From an uncultured Veillonellaceae bacterium (GTDB taxonomy: Bacteria; Bacillota; Negativicutes; Veillonellales; Negativicoccaceae), in contig CAMYCX010000013.1 of the NCBI GenBank assembly GCA_947254705.1, positions 1 through 24,489 on the forward strand: a stretch of DNA of 24,489 nucleotides, in the 5' to 3' direction. Below, piece after piece: positions 7,099 through 14,754 of the stretch; position 1 is the first letter of the stretch; each line of letters begins with the position of its first letter. A program made the translations under genes and the position numbers. Below the pieces are notes generated by a model. The model had not been told where the DNA came from. It was given only the letters and a program-made list of their open reading frames with translations, and searched no databases.

Positions 7099-8579
7099 GA
7101 CGATTTCCTCCTTGCTTTGATCTTAAACATCAACCCCAACAGCTGTAATACCACAATCGGTACTACCGTGATGACCGCAATCACGCCCAGTCCGTCTAAA
7201 AAGACGTCCGCTCCGGGATAGTGCCGTGCCGCACCGCCCGCAAAACTGAGAACAAAGGTCGCCGCCATCGGCCCGGATGCGACACTGCCCGAGTCAAACG
7301 CCATCCCGACAAAGAGCGGCGGAACGACAAAAGAGAGCGCCAACGCAATACCATAGCCGATCAACAGGATATGCCACAATGCCAGTCCCGCGATCACCAT
7401 TCGCAACATCGACAATGCGACAGCACCGCCGACCGCCAAAGAAAGCGAGATCAGCACCAACCGCCCCGGCACATACCCGCCTGTCATGTCCTCGATCTGA
7501 TGAATCAACGGTGTCACGGCCGGTTCTGCCAAAATGACGACCAATCCGAGCACTAATCCCGATCCGACCAATATCCACGGTGAGCCCAAGTGTCCGAGTT
7601 GCAGACCGATTTCATATCCCGCCTGATTAAACCCGAAATTCACCCCAATCATGAAAATAACCAAACCGATGTATGTATAAATGAGCCCCGCGTTAATCCG
7701 TCGCAACTCGCTCGGATGTGCCTTCAAGGCACGCCAATGCGCCAGATAAAACAGCACGCCGATCGGCAAAATACTGAGCAACACCTCGACCATCGTCTGC
7801 GGTACCAATCGCCGCATAGTTTCCCACATACCGGCGCCAATCACAGGATCGCCCATCTGTACCCGATCCAGGAATGAATCCTGGCCCGTTACAAGCACCA
7901 TGAGCAATACGCCCAAGAATGCCCCCGCCGAAACCAAACCGACCAGTCCGAAGCTGTCTTCTTCCGAGGAGACGCTGTCTGCCGACTTAAACTGTGCCAC
8001 ACCGGCCGCCAGTGCCAACAAAAACGGAACGCTCATCGCCCCGGTAACCGCACCGGAGGCATCAAACGTAATCACGACAAACTCCGTCGGTACCAGCACG
8101 GAACATAGTGCCACCAGTGCATATGTCGCCAACAAAATATATTTCAGCGCCACCGAACGAACGATGCGGTACAGTCCTGCCGCCAACAGCATCGCCACGC
8201 CCGCCGCCACCGCATAGACCAGCGTCATCTCCGTGATGAGCCCGCCGGTCATCGACTCTACCTGTGCACCGTAAATGCGTAAATTCGGCTCGGCCGTCGC
8301 AATCGCCAATCCGACCACCAAACCGCTGACAGCGACAATCGACAACTTGCCGTACCGTGTCATCGATTTCCCCAAGTGAGCTCCGATCGGTACGATACCG
8401 ATTTCTACGCCGACATGAAAAATCGCCAACCCGAGAATGACGAGCATCGTCCCGAACCCGCACCGAATCAACATGTCATGCGATAACGGTGCCCATGTCC
8501 AGTGCCACAATAAAATCAATCCCGCAATCGGCAATACCGATCCGGCCACTTCTTTCAACTTATCCCATAAAACCCCCAT
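7095..8579 (-). CDS. DUF1538-family membrane protein, twofold internal repeat
   Basis: This 494-residue, strongly hydrophobic protein, with roughly 12 or more membrane segments, matches what I know of the DUF1538 family, whose function is not established. It is an internal duplication. AEP at residues 97-99, MTGG at 110-113 and FDASG at 172-176 recur as AEP 351-353, MTGG 365-368 and FDSGS 428-432, an offset of about 255 residues. Such twofold repeats are common in secondary transporters, and polar AEP and MTGG segments inside membrane stretches suit a substrate path. It is first in a two-gene operon, with a promoter at 8601-8630 and GGGGGTGA before the ATG. The P-II partner overlaps its stop by four bases. 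A regulated transporter or channel is my inference; the substrate is unknown. Confidence 0.75.
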   Translation of the reverse strand: MGVLWDKLKEVAGSVLPIAGLILLWHWTWAPLSHDMLIRCGFGTMLVILGLAIFHVGVEIGIVPIGAHLGKSMTRYGKLSIVAVSGLVVGLAIATAEPNLRIYGAQVESMTGGLITEMTLVYAVAAGVAMLLAAGLYRIVRSVALKYILLATYALVALCSVLVPTEFVVITFDASGAVTGAMSVPFLLALAAGVAQFKSADSVSSEEDSFGLVGLVSAGAFLGVLLMVLVTGQDSFLDRVQMGDPVIGAGMWETMRRLVPQTMVEVLLSILPIGVLFYLAHWRALKAHPSELRRINAGLIYTYIGLVIFMIGVNFGFNQAGYEIGLQLGHLGSPWILVGSGLVLGLVVILAEPAVTPLIHQIEDMTGGYVPGRLVLISLSLAVGGAVALSMLRMVIAGLALWHILLIGYGIALALSFVVPPLFVGMAFDSGSVASGPMAATFVLSFAGGAARHYPGADVFLDGLGVIAVITVVPIVVLQLLGLMFKIKARRKSS

Positions 8580-8600
8580 ACGTCACCCCCGTATGATTTT

Positions 8601-8630
8601 AGTATATCATGTTGCTTGTCACTCTCACAA
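8601..8630 (-). promoter_or_regulatory. Probable promoter of the DUF1538/P-II operon
   Basis: On the minus strand TTGTGA (8625-8630) lies 18 bases upstream of TATACT (8601-8606). The start expected near 8595 gives a very short leader of about 15 bases that contains the ribosome binding site. The -10 box is good and the -35 box is moderate. Confidence 0.6.
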
Positions 8631-8636
8631 ACAAGC

Positions 8637-8663
8637 AAAAAGGGTACCCTCAATGGTACCCTT
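8637..8663 (-). terminator. Intrinsic terminator at the end of the haem operon
   Basis: AAGGGTACC and GGTACCCTT form a 9-bp stem around a six-base loop. On the minus strand the stem runs into a T stretch. It lies about 55 bases after the last gene of the haem operon and just upstream of the DUF1538 promoter. Confidence 0.85.
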
Positions 8664-8719
8664 CGAGGTTGGCAACGCGTTACACCTCAACTCCGATTCT
8701 GCCGACCGTTTGCGCTAAA

Positions 8720-9691
8720 TCACTTGCCGTCATCATAAATTACGTGCGCAGCCGCTTCCAATGAATCTGCGACACGTACGCCCGGATTCGGTAAAAACAA
8801 TTCGCCCGGCAAATGTCGGATCCGGCCTTCCTTGACTGCGCGTAAATGTCGCCATGCCGGCTGTTCGCCGAACATGCGAATAAAGTTTTCACTGTCCTCT
8901 TTCCCGTCGCTGCCCATGGAAATAATAATAATCTCATCGACATCCGCTTGGGAAATATACTCCAAGTCCAACGGTACATAACCGAACGCCATGCCCGCTT
9001 TGTTTGCGCTCACTTGCCAGCGATCCGCTACATTTTCGATCGGTAAATGCCCGACAATATCTCCGACCAACGTCTGGGATGTCGCCGCATAATAGTTACC
9101 GACCACACCGGAAATCATCAGCACTTTCATACGCGGACGATCCTTGTAACGTGCTTGCAATGCGGCCACTTTTGATGTAATCGACGAAACCAGTTTCTCC
9201 GCTTCCCGTTCCTGACCGCTGATCACGCCCAATGTGCGGATATGATCCAAAATGACATCATATCGTTCCGATTGCCAAAACAATGCCGGAATCCCCGCCG
9301 CATCAAGACCGGGAGCCAATGACGACTGAAACGGTACTGCACTGCCGATCACCAAATCCGGCTTGAGCGCAATCACCTGTTCCAAATTAGGTGAACTTGC
9401 GCTTCCCACTTTGGGGATGGACGCATATGTTCCCGTCATATCCCGCTTCACACCGAAATGCTCTGCCGTCCCCGCCGGCGTCACGCCGATAGCTAACAAG
9501 ATTTCACTGTCCGCTCCTGTCAGCGTCACGATTCGTTTTGCCGGTACGGGAACTCGGACCTCGCGCTCCAAGGTATCACGATATACCATATCACCATGCG
9601 ATCCCGGCGCCGGTGTGCCGGACGCAAAATACCACGCCCCACAAGCGACCAACACCACGACCAGCAGCGACCACCACATCCGTTGCTTCAT
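8720..9691 (-). CDS. Periplasmic haem/iron-complex-binding lipoprotein (distal copy)
   Basis: This 323-residue protein is a substrate-binding protein of the BtuF/FepB/HmuT type, feeding an ABC importer. The start is set at the ATG at 9689-9691 (MKQRMWWSLL), with AAAGGA upstream; the longer reading enters the receptor gene. A short signal peptide ends in the lipobox LVAC with Cys17, so it is probably lipidated. The fold is recognisable from PAKRIVTLTGADSEILLAIG, from PNLEQVIALKPDLVIGS, and from LPGELFLPNPGVRVADS at the end. It resembles the other binding protein at 13792-14754 throughout, so the two are paralogues. It is the last gene of the operon, 50 bases after the receptor. Haem as ligand is inferred from the neighbours; cobalamin or a siderophore is possible. 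Confidence 0.85.
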   Translation of the reverse strand: MKQRMWWSLLVVVLVACGAWYFASGTPAPGSHGDMVYRDTLEREVRVPVPAKRIVTLTGADSEILLAIGVTPAGTAEHFGVKRDMTGTYASIPKVGSASSPNLEQVIALKPDLVIGSAVPFQSSLAPGLDAAGIPALFWQSERYDVILDHIRTLGVISGQEREAEKLVSSITSKVAALQARYKDRPRMKVLMISGVVGNYYAATSQTLVGDIVGHLPIENVADRWQVSANKAGMAFGYVPLDLEYISQADVDEIIIISMGSDGKEDSENFIRMFGEQPAWRHLRAVKEGRIRHLPGELFLPNPGVRVADSLEAAAHVIYDDGK

Positions 9692-9741
9692 ATTTCGTCC
9701 TTTCCGTATGAAACAAAGCGACGAACACCGCCTTGCCTCAC

Positions 9742-11871
9742 TCACCACTTCATGTCAAAGCCGACTTTAAAGAAACGTCCGTTATATGTTCGTACCACCG
9801 TATCACGGTTGAGCAAGTTGTCGACACCGGCAAAGACACGCAAACCGTTATCCCAGCGGTGAGAAACCAACATATTGACCAGCAGGATGTTTTCTAACGG
9901 ATCATCCATACTGCTCCGATAACTGCCGTAGTAGTTGCCCCACAGGCTCGCCGCCCACGGGCCGTCCTGATAATGCAGGCCGAGATCGATTTTATGCTTC
10001 GGCTGTTGGGCCACCGGCCGATTCGTATCCTTATTTTCCACCTTGAGATAAGTATATCCGTAGGACAAATCAACATGATCGGTCAATGCATACTGTCCCG
10101 TCCATTCCACCCCTTGCGAAACGACATTGTATTCATTGACATAATGCGTATCCTTGGAATGCTTTTTTTCCGCATAGACCTTGACTGGATTCCAAAAATC
10201 TTTGATGTCGTTGTAGAAATAGGAAATCTTCATCTGATGACGATCACTTTCCTGTTCCCAACCGATTTCATAGTTCTTGGACTTTTCCGGCTTTAAGTCG
10301 GGATTGCCGACCCAGTGCGTCTGTCCTGCCATATCAAAATCATAATACAGCTCCATCAAGCCCGGCGTAACATAACCTGTACCGAAATTCAATTTCACGC
10401 GGTGATTGCCATCGATGAAATAAGTCGCTCCCATTTTCGGAAGTACACGTCCGCCGAATTGGCTGCTGTGATCATAGCGCAAAGCCGGCACGATCAACCA
10501 CTTGTCATTCGGCCGCCATTCATCCTGCACATACAGGCTGCGATGTGTCAAATCCGCGCCGTACTTGTGTACGTTCACATCTTCCATCAGCGGCTTCTTG
10601 ATCGGTTTCCCGTCCTGGCCCATAACCGGGCGCCCGTTCGGACCGATGACCGGTACCATCACCGGTTCCATTTTCGGCATTCCGTTCGGCAACATGACCG
10701 GCTTCTTGATCGGTTTCCCGTCCTGGCCCATAACCGGTTGTCCGTTCGGGCCGATGACCTGTTCCATGACCGGTTTGCGAACCATTTTCTGGTATGTCCC
10801 GTACAGGCCTTCATCACGTCCTGTTTTCATACGGCTTGAAATACCGTCTTCTTTGCGATATTCCGCACCGATCGTCAAGCGATGCGCCTCATTCAGCTGC
10901 GTTGTCGCCTGTGCATCCACCATGGTTTCCTTGTGTTTCGTATAGTCCATGCCGCTGACTTTTCCGCGCATGGCCGTGAAGTAATCTTTGACAAATTGAT
11001 TGCAATACGCACGCAAGATGTAGTCCCAGCCGTTGTCATGTCCCTTGAAGGTAAGACCCGTATTTTTGGTAACGACACGGTTATTGACATCCATCATGCC
11101 CATGATGTATTTATCCCCGTATTGCTGTGAGGTCTGATAATCATAGTCCAATGTCAAGCTGTGCGCTTCATTGAAATGATAGCCGAGGCTGACGCTCATC
11201 GGCCGTGCCAAGCCGTAGTAATAGTCCGTACCGCCGTCTTCATTGTATTGCGGAACCTGTCGGCGTGCCCCGTAAGACAATTTCACACGCCATTGCTCCT
11301 GCAATCCGCTGTCATAGCCGATATGGTAGCGGTATTCATTGTGCTCTCCACCCTGATAATTTCCCGTCTGACCGTGCCATGTCAAGCTAGCCTTGCTCGG
11401 TACTTTAGTGATGATATTGATCACGCCGCCGATTGCTTCCGAACCGTAGAGTGCCGATGCACCGCCTTTCACAATTTCGATGCGTTCTACATTTTCCATA
11501 CCGATATCTTGCAAGATGTTCGGGTTGTACAATGTTTTGCCCACATCGGTACCGATTCGCTTACCGTCGACCAAAATCAAAGTGTGTCGACTGTCTGTCC
11601 CACGTACCGTCACATGTGAACGCCGCATACCGTCATTGTGGAAGGTAATGCCCGGTACGGCCTCCAACGCTTCCGCTAAATTCGTCGCACCGCGTGCCGT
11701 CAACATCTCCTGCGTTACCACCGTTACCGGTGTCGGTGTTTCCTTGAGCGACTGCGATACCCGTGCCGCCGTGACTATCACGGGGTCCATGCTCTGCATC
11801 GGTGCCGCCCATACCGCACCTGTCGTCATGCATGCCAACACACATGCCGTCATCATAATTCGTTTGTTCAT
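9742..11871 (-). CDS. TonB-dependent outer-membrane receptor, probably for haem
   Basis: This 709-residue receptor has a signal peptide (cleavage likely near residue 22, AVWA/AP). A TonB-box-like DPVIVTA segment follows at about residues 29-35, then a plug domain to about residue 155 (HVTVRGTDSRHTLILVDGKR, ALYGSEAIGGVINI). The rest is a 22-strand-type beta barrel ending in FKVGFDMKW with a terminal aromatic residue. It takes up large ligands across the outer membrane with energy from TonB-ExbBD, none of which is encoded in the window. Residues about 362-430 form a repetitive Pro/Gly/Asn/Lys-rich insert, probably an extracellular loop. The ATG at 11869-11871 has GGAGG 8 bases upstream. Its place between transporter genes and downstream of a ChuW-like gene favours haem. 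No FRAP/NPNL-type haem-receptor motif was clearly seen, so the ligand is not proven. Confidence 0.9.
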   Translation of the reverse strand: MNKRIMMTACVLACMTTGAVWAAPMQSMDPVIVTAARVSQSLKETPTPVTVVTQEMLTARGATNLAEALEAVPGITFHNDGMRRSHVTVRGTDSRHTLILVDGKRIGTDVGKTLYNPNILQDIGMENVERIEIVKGGASALYGSEAIGGVINIITKVPSKASLTWHGQTGNYQGGEHNEYRYHIGYDSGLQEQWRVKLSYGARRQVPQYNEDGGTDYYYGLARPMSVSLGYHFNEAHSLTLDYDYQTSQQYGDKYIMGMMDVNNRVVTKNTGLTFKGHDNGWDYILRAYCNQFVKDYFTAMRGKVSGMDYTKHKETMVDAQATTQLNEAHRLTIGAEYRKEDGISSRMKTGRDEGLYGTYQKMVRKPVMEQVIGPNGQPVMGQDGKPIKKPVMLPNGMPKMEPVMVPVIGPNGRPVMGQDGKPIKKPLMEDVNVHKYGADLTHRSLYVQDEWRPNDKWLIVPALRYDHSSQFGGRVLPKMGATYFIDGNHRVKLNFGTGYVTPGLMELYYDFDMAGQTHWVGNPDLKPEKSKNYEIGWEQESDRHQMKISYFYNDIKDFWNPVKVYAEKKHSKDTHYVNEYNVVSQGVEWTGQYALTDHVDLSYGYTYLKVENKDTNRPVAQQPKHKIDLGLHYQDGPWAASLWGNYYGSYRSSMDDPLENILLVNMLVSHRWDNGLRVFAGVDNLLNRDTVVRTYNGRFFKVGFDMKW
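10591..10737 (-). repeat. In-frame duplication inside the TonB receptor gene (period 108 bp)
   Basis: A 39-base stretch at 10591-10629 recurs identically at 10699-10737, an offset of 108 bases or exactly 36 codons. The similarity continues with mismatches for some 35 further bases. In protein terms IGPNGxPVMGQDGKPIKKP occurs twice, with a shorter related piece (LPNGMPKMEPVM) between the copies. The repeat keeps the frame open and lies in the barrel domain. Confidence 0.9.
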
Positions 11872-11885
11872 CTTCTTCGCCTCCG

Positions 11886-11911
11886 AAAAAAATCTGTCTT
11901 GGTAACAGACT
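11886..11911 (-). terminator. Weak terminator-like hairpin just before the receptor gene
   Basis: On the minus strand TCTGT and ACAGA (extendable by a G-T and an A-T pair) close a seven-base loop and are followed by seven T. The T run ends one or two bases before the receptor's GGAGG ribosome binding site. The stem is short, so efficiency should be partial. It could reduce transcription into the receptor gene or act in a leader switch. Confidence 0.45.
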
Positions 11912-11930
11912 TATTTATCCTTTCTCTGTC

Positions 11931-11953
11931 AAAAAAGGTTCGCCGTACGGCGA
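11931..11953 (-). terminator. Intrinsic terminator-like hairpin after the ABC ATPase gene
   Basis: TCGCC and GGCGA pair around GTAC. On the minus strand ACC and six T follow. It lies about 50 bases after the ATPase stop codon and 60 before the receptor start. The T run overlaps a TTGACA hexamer (11927-11932), but no acceptable -10 box lies 16 to 18 bases further on. Confidence 0.6.
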
Positions 11954-12003
11954 CATCCCTACCCTCCTTTGCGTGAAATTCGTTTATTGTCAGCAGCGGA
12001 AAA

Positions 12004-12801
12004 TCAGTCTTCTCCTGCCACGGACAACGGTAAGTAAAACCGATAGACATCGTCATCGTCACGTATCGCCAACGGTTTCATGTGAATGCCGAACCAATCC
12101 CGCATGTGCTCGACAGTCATCACCTCATCGGGTGCGCCGTCACCGACGATTTCCCCGTTTTTCATGGCAATGATGCGCTGACTGTATCGTGCGGCCTGGT
12201 TCAAATCATGCAATACCATAATCACGGTAATATGCCGTCGCCGATGCGTTTCGGCAACCAAATCCATCAACCGCAGCTGATGATGAATATCAAGATATGT
12301 CGTCGGCTCGTCCAGCAACAAAATCTCCGGCTCCTGTGCCAATGCCATCGCCAACCACACGCGTTGTCGTTCTCCGCCCGACAGAGCGTACATTGCCCGC
12401 TCACGATATTTCCAGATATCCGTTTCCCGCATAACATACTCAATCACGGCATCATCATGCTCGTCATACTCCTCAAAATAACCGTGATGCGGACTGCGTC
12501 CGCACGATACCAGGCGATACACGTTCATATCCGGCGGTGCGACTGCCCCTTGCGGCAACACCGCAATTTTACGGGCAATCTCCCGTGCCTTGTACGACTT
12601 GATCGGACGTTCATTCAAATGTACTTCTCCGTCGGCAACGGGAAGAAGTCGTGACAACGCTTTCAGCAGCGTTGATTTGCCTGATCCGTTCGGCCCGATA
12701 ACGGATACGATCTCGCCTTCTTCGAATCGTACCGAAGCCTGCGGTACGATGATTTGCTTGCCGTAACCGACGGCAATGTTTTGCGCATACAATGTTGCCA
12801 T
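12004..12801 (-). CDS. FecCD/FepC-type ABC transporter ATPase (haem/iron complex)
   Basis: This 265-residue protein is the nucleotide-binding subunit of a haem, siderophore or B12 type II importer. All catalytic parts are present: Walker A GPNGSGKS at residues 36-43, Q-loop Gln84, signature LSGGE at 140-144, Walker B ILLLDE at 160-165 and switch His198 in VLHDL. The sequence has the FepC/FhuC-type ordering and length. Its ATG shares one base with the permease stop codon (TGATG), so the two are translationally coupled. It works as a dimer under the permease at 12801-13799. Substrate is inferred from the operon only. Confidence 0.93.
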   Translation of the reverse strand: MATLYAQNIAVGYGKQIIVPQASVRFEEGEIVSVIGPNGSGKSTLLKALSRLLPVADGEVHLNERPIKSYKAREIARKIAVLPQGAVAPPDMNVYRLVSCGRSPHHGYFEEYDEHDDAVIEYVMRETDIWKYRERAMYALSGGERQRVWLAMALAQEPEILLLDEPTTYLDIHHQLRLMDLVAETHRRRHITVIMVLHDLNQAARYSQRIIAMKNGEIVGDGAPDEVMTVEHMRDWFGIHMKPLAIRDDDDVYRFYLPLSVAGED

Positions 12802-13799
12802 CAGCCCACCTCCCTACGTAACAGGTAAAGGAAGAACGGCGCTCCGATAAAACTCATCAATACCCCTACCGGCACTTCAATCGGACTGAATGCCGTACGG
12901 GCAAAGGTGTCGGCAAACAAAATCAATATTGCGCCGAGCAGTGCCGCCAGCGGGACCGAACGGGCGAAATCTCCTCCGACAATCAGCCGCGCAATGTGCG
13001 GTACGATCAATCCGACAAATCCGAGCATACCTGCCACACTGACGGCAGATGCCGCCAGCAACGCCGCCAGCGTCAGCAGCAAAATGCGGGTACGCTCGAC
13101 CCGCACGCCGAGCGATCGTGCCACATCGTCGCCGAAACTGAGCAAGGTCAGCGATTTCGTGGCGAACATTGTGGCCATCAGTCCGAGCGCCGTATAGGGC
13201 AAAATCATCAAAACATATTCCCAACTGCGACCGGAAAATCCGCCGGCCATCCAACTGACAGTTCCCTGTACCCGTTCCGAGTAAAAGAAGGTCAGCAATG
13301 TCATAAATCCACCGAAAAAGGCCGCCAATGCGACACCGGCCAATACTAATCGCAAGGGACTCACTCCGTGTCGCCATGCAATTCCGTACACCATAAATGT
13401 CGCCAGCATCGCACCGATAAAGGCCGCCGGCGAAACCCACATCATATGGGCGGGGAACAAGATCATGATCACCATACCCGCCAGACCCGCTCCCGCGGTC
13501 ACCCCGAGCAGACCCGGGTCAGCGAGAGGATTGCGCAGTACGCCTTGTAAAATGGAGCCGGCAAGCGCGAGATTAATCCCCGCCAACGCACCGACCACCA
13601 CACGCGGCAAACGAATATCATACAAAATCGTATACATCTCATGCGTGCGTCCCGCCGTCAATGCCTCCGTAATCATCCGCGGCGGCACCTGTACCGTACC
13701 GCTGCCCATACCGACCAAAAATCCGATCATCAACAATACGACGGCGGCGGGAATCGCCCAACGTGCTTTCGTACCGATCGACACTTTCCGTTCAGTCAT
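12801..13799 (-). CDS. FecCD-type ABC transporter permease (haem/iron complex)
   Basis: This 332-residue, very hydrophobic protein is a FecCD-family permease with about ten membrane helices that forms the homodimeric channel of the importer. Family marks are LQGVLRNPLADPGLLGVTAG near residue 90, GMLGFVGLIVPHIARLIVG at about 255-275, and the terminal VPVGVLMSFIGAPFF. The start is taken at the ATG at 13797-13799, which has GGAGG 6 bases upstream. The open frame runs ten codons further up, but without ribosome-binding support. It overlaps the end of the binding-protein gene by eight bases and the ATPase start by one. Only one permease gene is present. Confidence 0.93.
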   Translation of the reverse strand: MTERKVSIGTKARWAIPAAVVLLMIGFLVGMGSGTVQVPPRMITEALTAGRTHEMYTILYDIRLPRVVVGALAGINLALAGSILQGVLRNPLADPGLLGVTAGAGLAGMVIMILFPAHMMWVSPAAFIGAMLATFMVYGIAWRHGVSPLRLVLAGVALAAFFGGFMTLLTFFYSERVQGTVSWMAGGFSGRSWEYVLMILPYTALGLMATMFATKSLTLLSFGDDVARSLGVRVERTRILLLTLAALLAASAVSVAGMLGFVGLIVPHIARLIVGGDFARSVPLAALLGAILILFADTFARTAFSPIEVPVGVLMSFIGAPFFLYLLRREVG

Positions 13800-14754
13800 A
13801 CAGTACCTCCGCCAAGTATGCCAGCGCATCCGCTACCCGCACATTGGGGTTGGATGCAAACAATTCCCCCGGCAACTCATGTACATGACCTTCGCGAACC
13901 GCTTTGACCTGTCGCCATGCCGGTTTGGACTGCAGTTCTTCCAAAAACTGTTGCGTCATATTTCGTGTCAACCCGTGCGTAACGATCAGAATCTCATCGG
14001 CATCCGTACGACTGAGCGTCTCCATATCCAGCGTGACAAATCCCGGTTTGTCATCCGTCGATACGTCGCCCAACCATTGGTCGGTCACATTATCGACCGG
14101 CAGTTGTGCCACCAAGTCTCCGATAAAGGTTTTTGAGGACGCCAACTGAAAGCTTGACGGCGTTCCCCATAAAATCAGCACCTTCCGTCGCGGTCCGTTC
14201 GCATATCGCGCACGTAACGCCGCCACTCGCTGCGTGATGTCATCCGTCAATGCAGTGGCTTGTGCCGTATGTCCGGTGACATCTCCCAACAATGTAATTC
14301 GCTGCAAAATTTCCTGATAACTGCTGACACTGATAAATACGGCCGGGATTCCCAATCGTTCCAACGTCGGTGCCAACGAAGTCTGAAACCCCATCGTCGT
14401 TCCAATCACCAAATCCGGATGCAGCGCCGCCATCTTTTCTACATTCGGTGCCGTGGCCAAACCGACACGCGGCACATCCGTCAAACGAGCGGACAATGTA
14501 TCGGACAAATTGCGATTATCCACCACCGCCAACGGTTTCACACCGAGTGCCAACAACGTCTCCGTATCGGCATTGGTCAGTGAAATGATGCGTTCCGTCG
14601 GCACGGGGATCGCCACTTTTCGTGCCAACGCGTCCGTCACGGTCATCGTCCGTGTCTGCGTTGAAGTGACTTCCGCCCGTTCGGTCATCAACCATGCGAC
14701 CGCCCCCGTCAGCAGCACGACCGCCAGCAGCGCCCATACTATTCTTTGTTTCAT
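13792..14754 (-). CDS. Periplasmic haem/iron-complex-binding protein (proximal copy)
   Basis: This 320-residue protein is a BtuF/FepB/HmuT-type binding protein and a paralogue of the one at 8720-9691. It opens with MKQRIVWALLAVVLL, shares PTERIISLTNADTETLLALG and PNVEKMAALHPDLVIGT, and ends LPGELFASNPNVRVADA like its sister. Unlike the sister it has no lipobox cysteine. A signal peptide with an AVA site at residues 18-20 suggests a soluble periplasmic protein, or else an uncleaved anchor. Its ATG overlaps the radical SAM gene stop as ATGA, with AAGGAG inside that gene, and its end overlaps the permease start. This tight coupling makes it the main partner of the permease. Confidence 0.87.
   Translation of the reverse strand: MKQRIVWALLAVVLLTGAVAWLMTERAEVTSTQTRTMTVTDALARKVAIPVPTERIISLTNADTETLLALGVKPLAVVDNRNLSDTLSARLTDVPRVGLATAPNVEKMAALHPDLVIGTTMGFQTSLAPTLERLGIPAVFISVSSYQEILQRITLLGDVTGHTAQATALTDDITQRVAALRARYANGPRRKVLILWGTPSSFQLASSKTFIGDLVAQLPVDNVTDQWLGDVSTDDKPGFVTLDMETLSRTDADEILIVTHGLTRNMTQQFLEELQSKPAWRQVKAVREGHVHELPGELFASNPNVRVADALAYLAEVLYD

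Noticed and set aside
10591..10790. Could the duplicated stretch be a CRISPR or mobile repeat?
   Set aside because: Two copies only, in frame inside a coding region with related protein sequence between them; there are no uniform spacers and no cas genes.
11927..11932. TTGACA as a private promoter for the TonB receptor
   Set aside because: The hexamers 16 to 18 bases downstream (around TCTGTT) match the -10 consensus poorly and lie within a hairpin stem.
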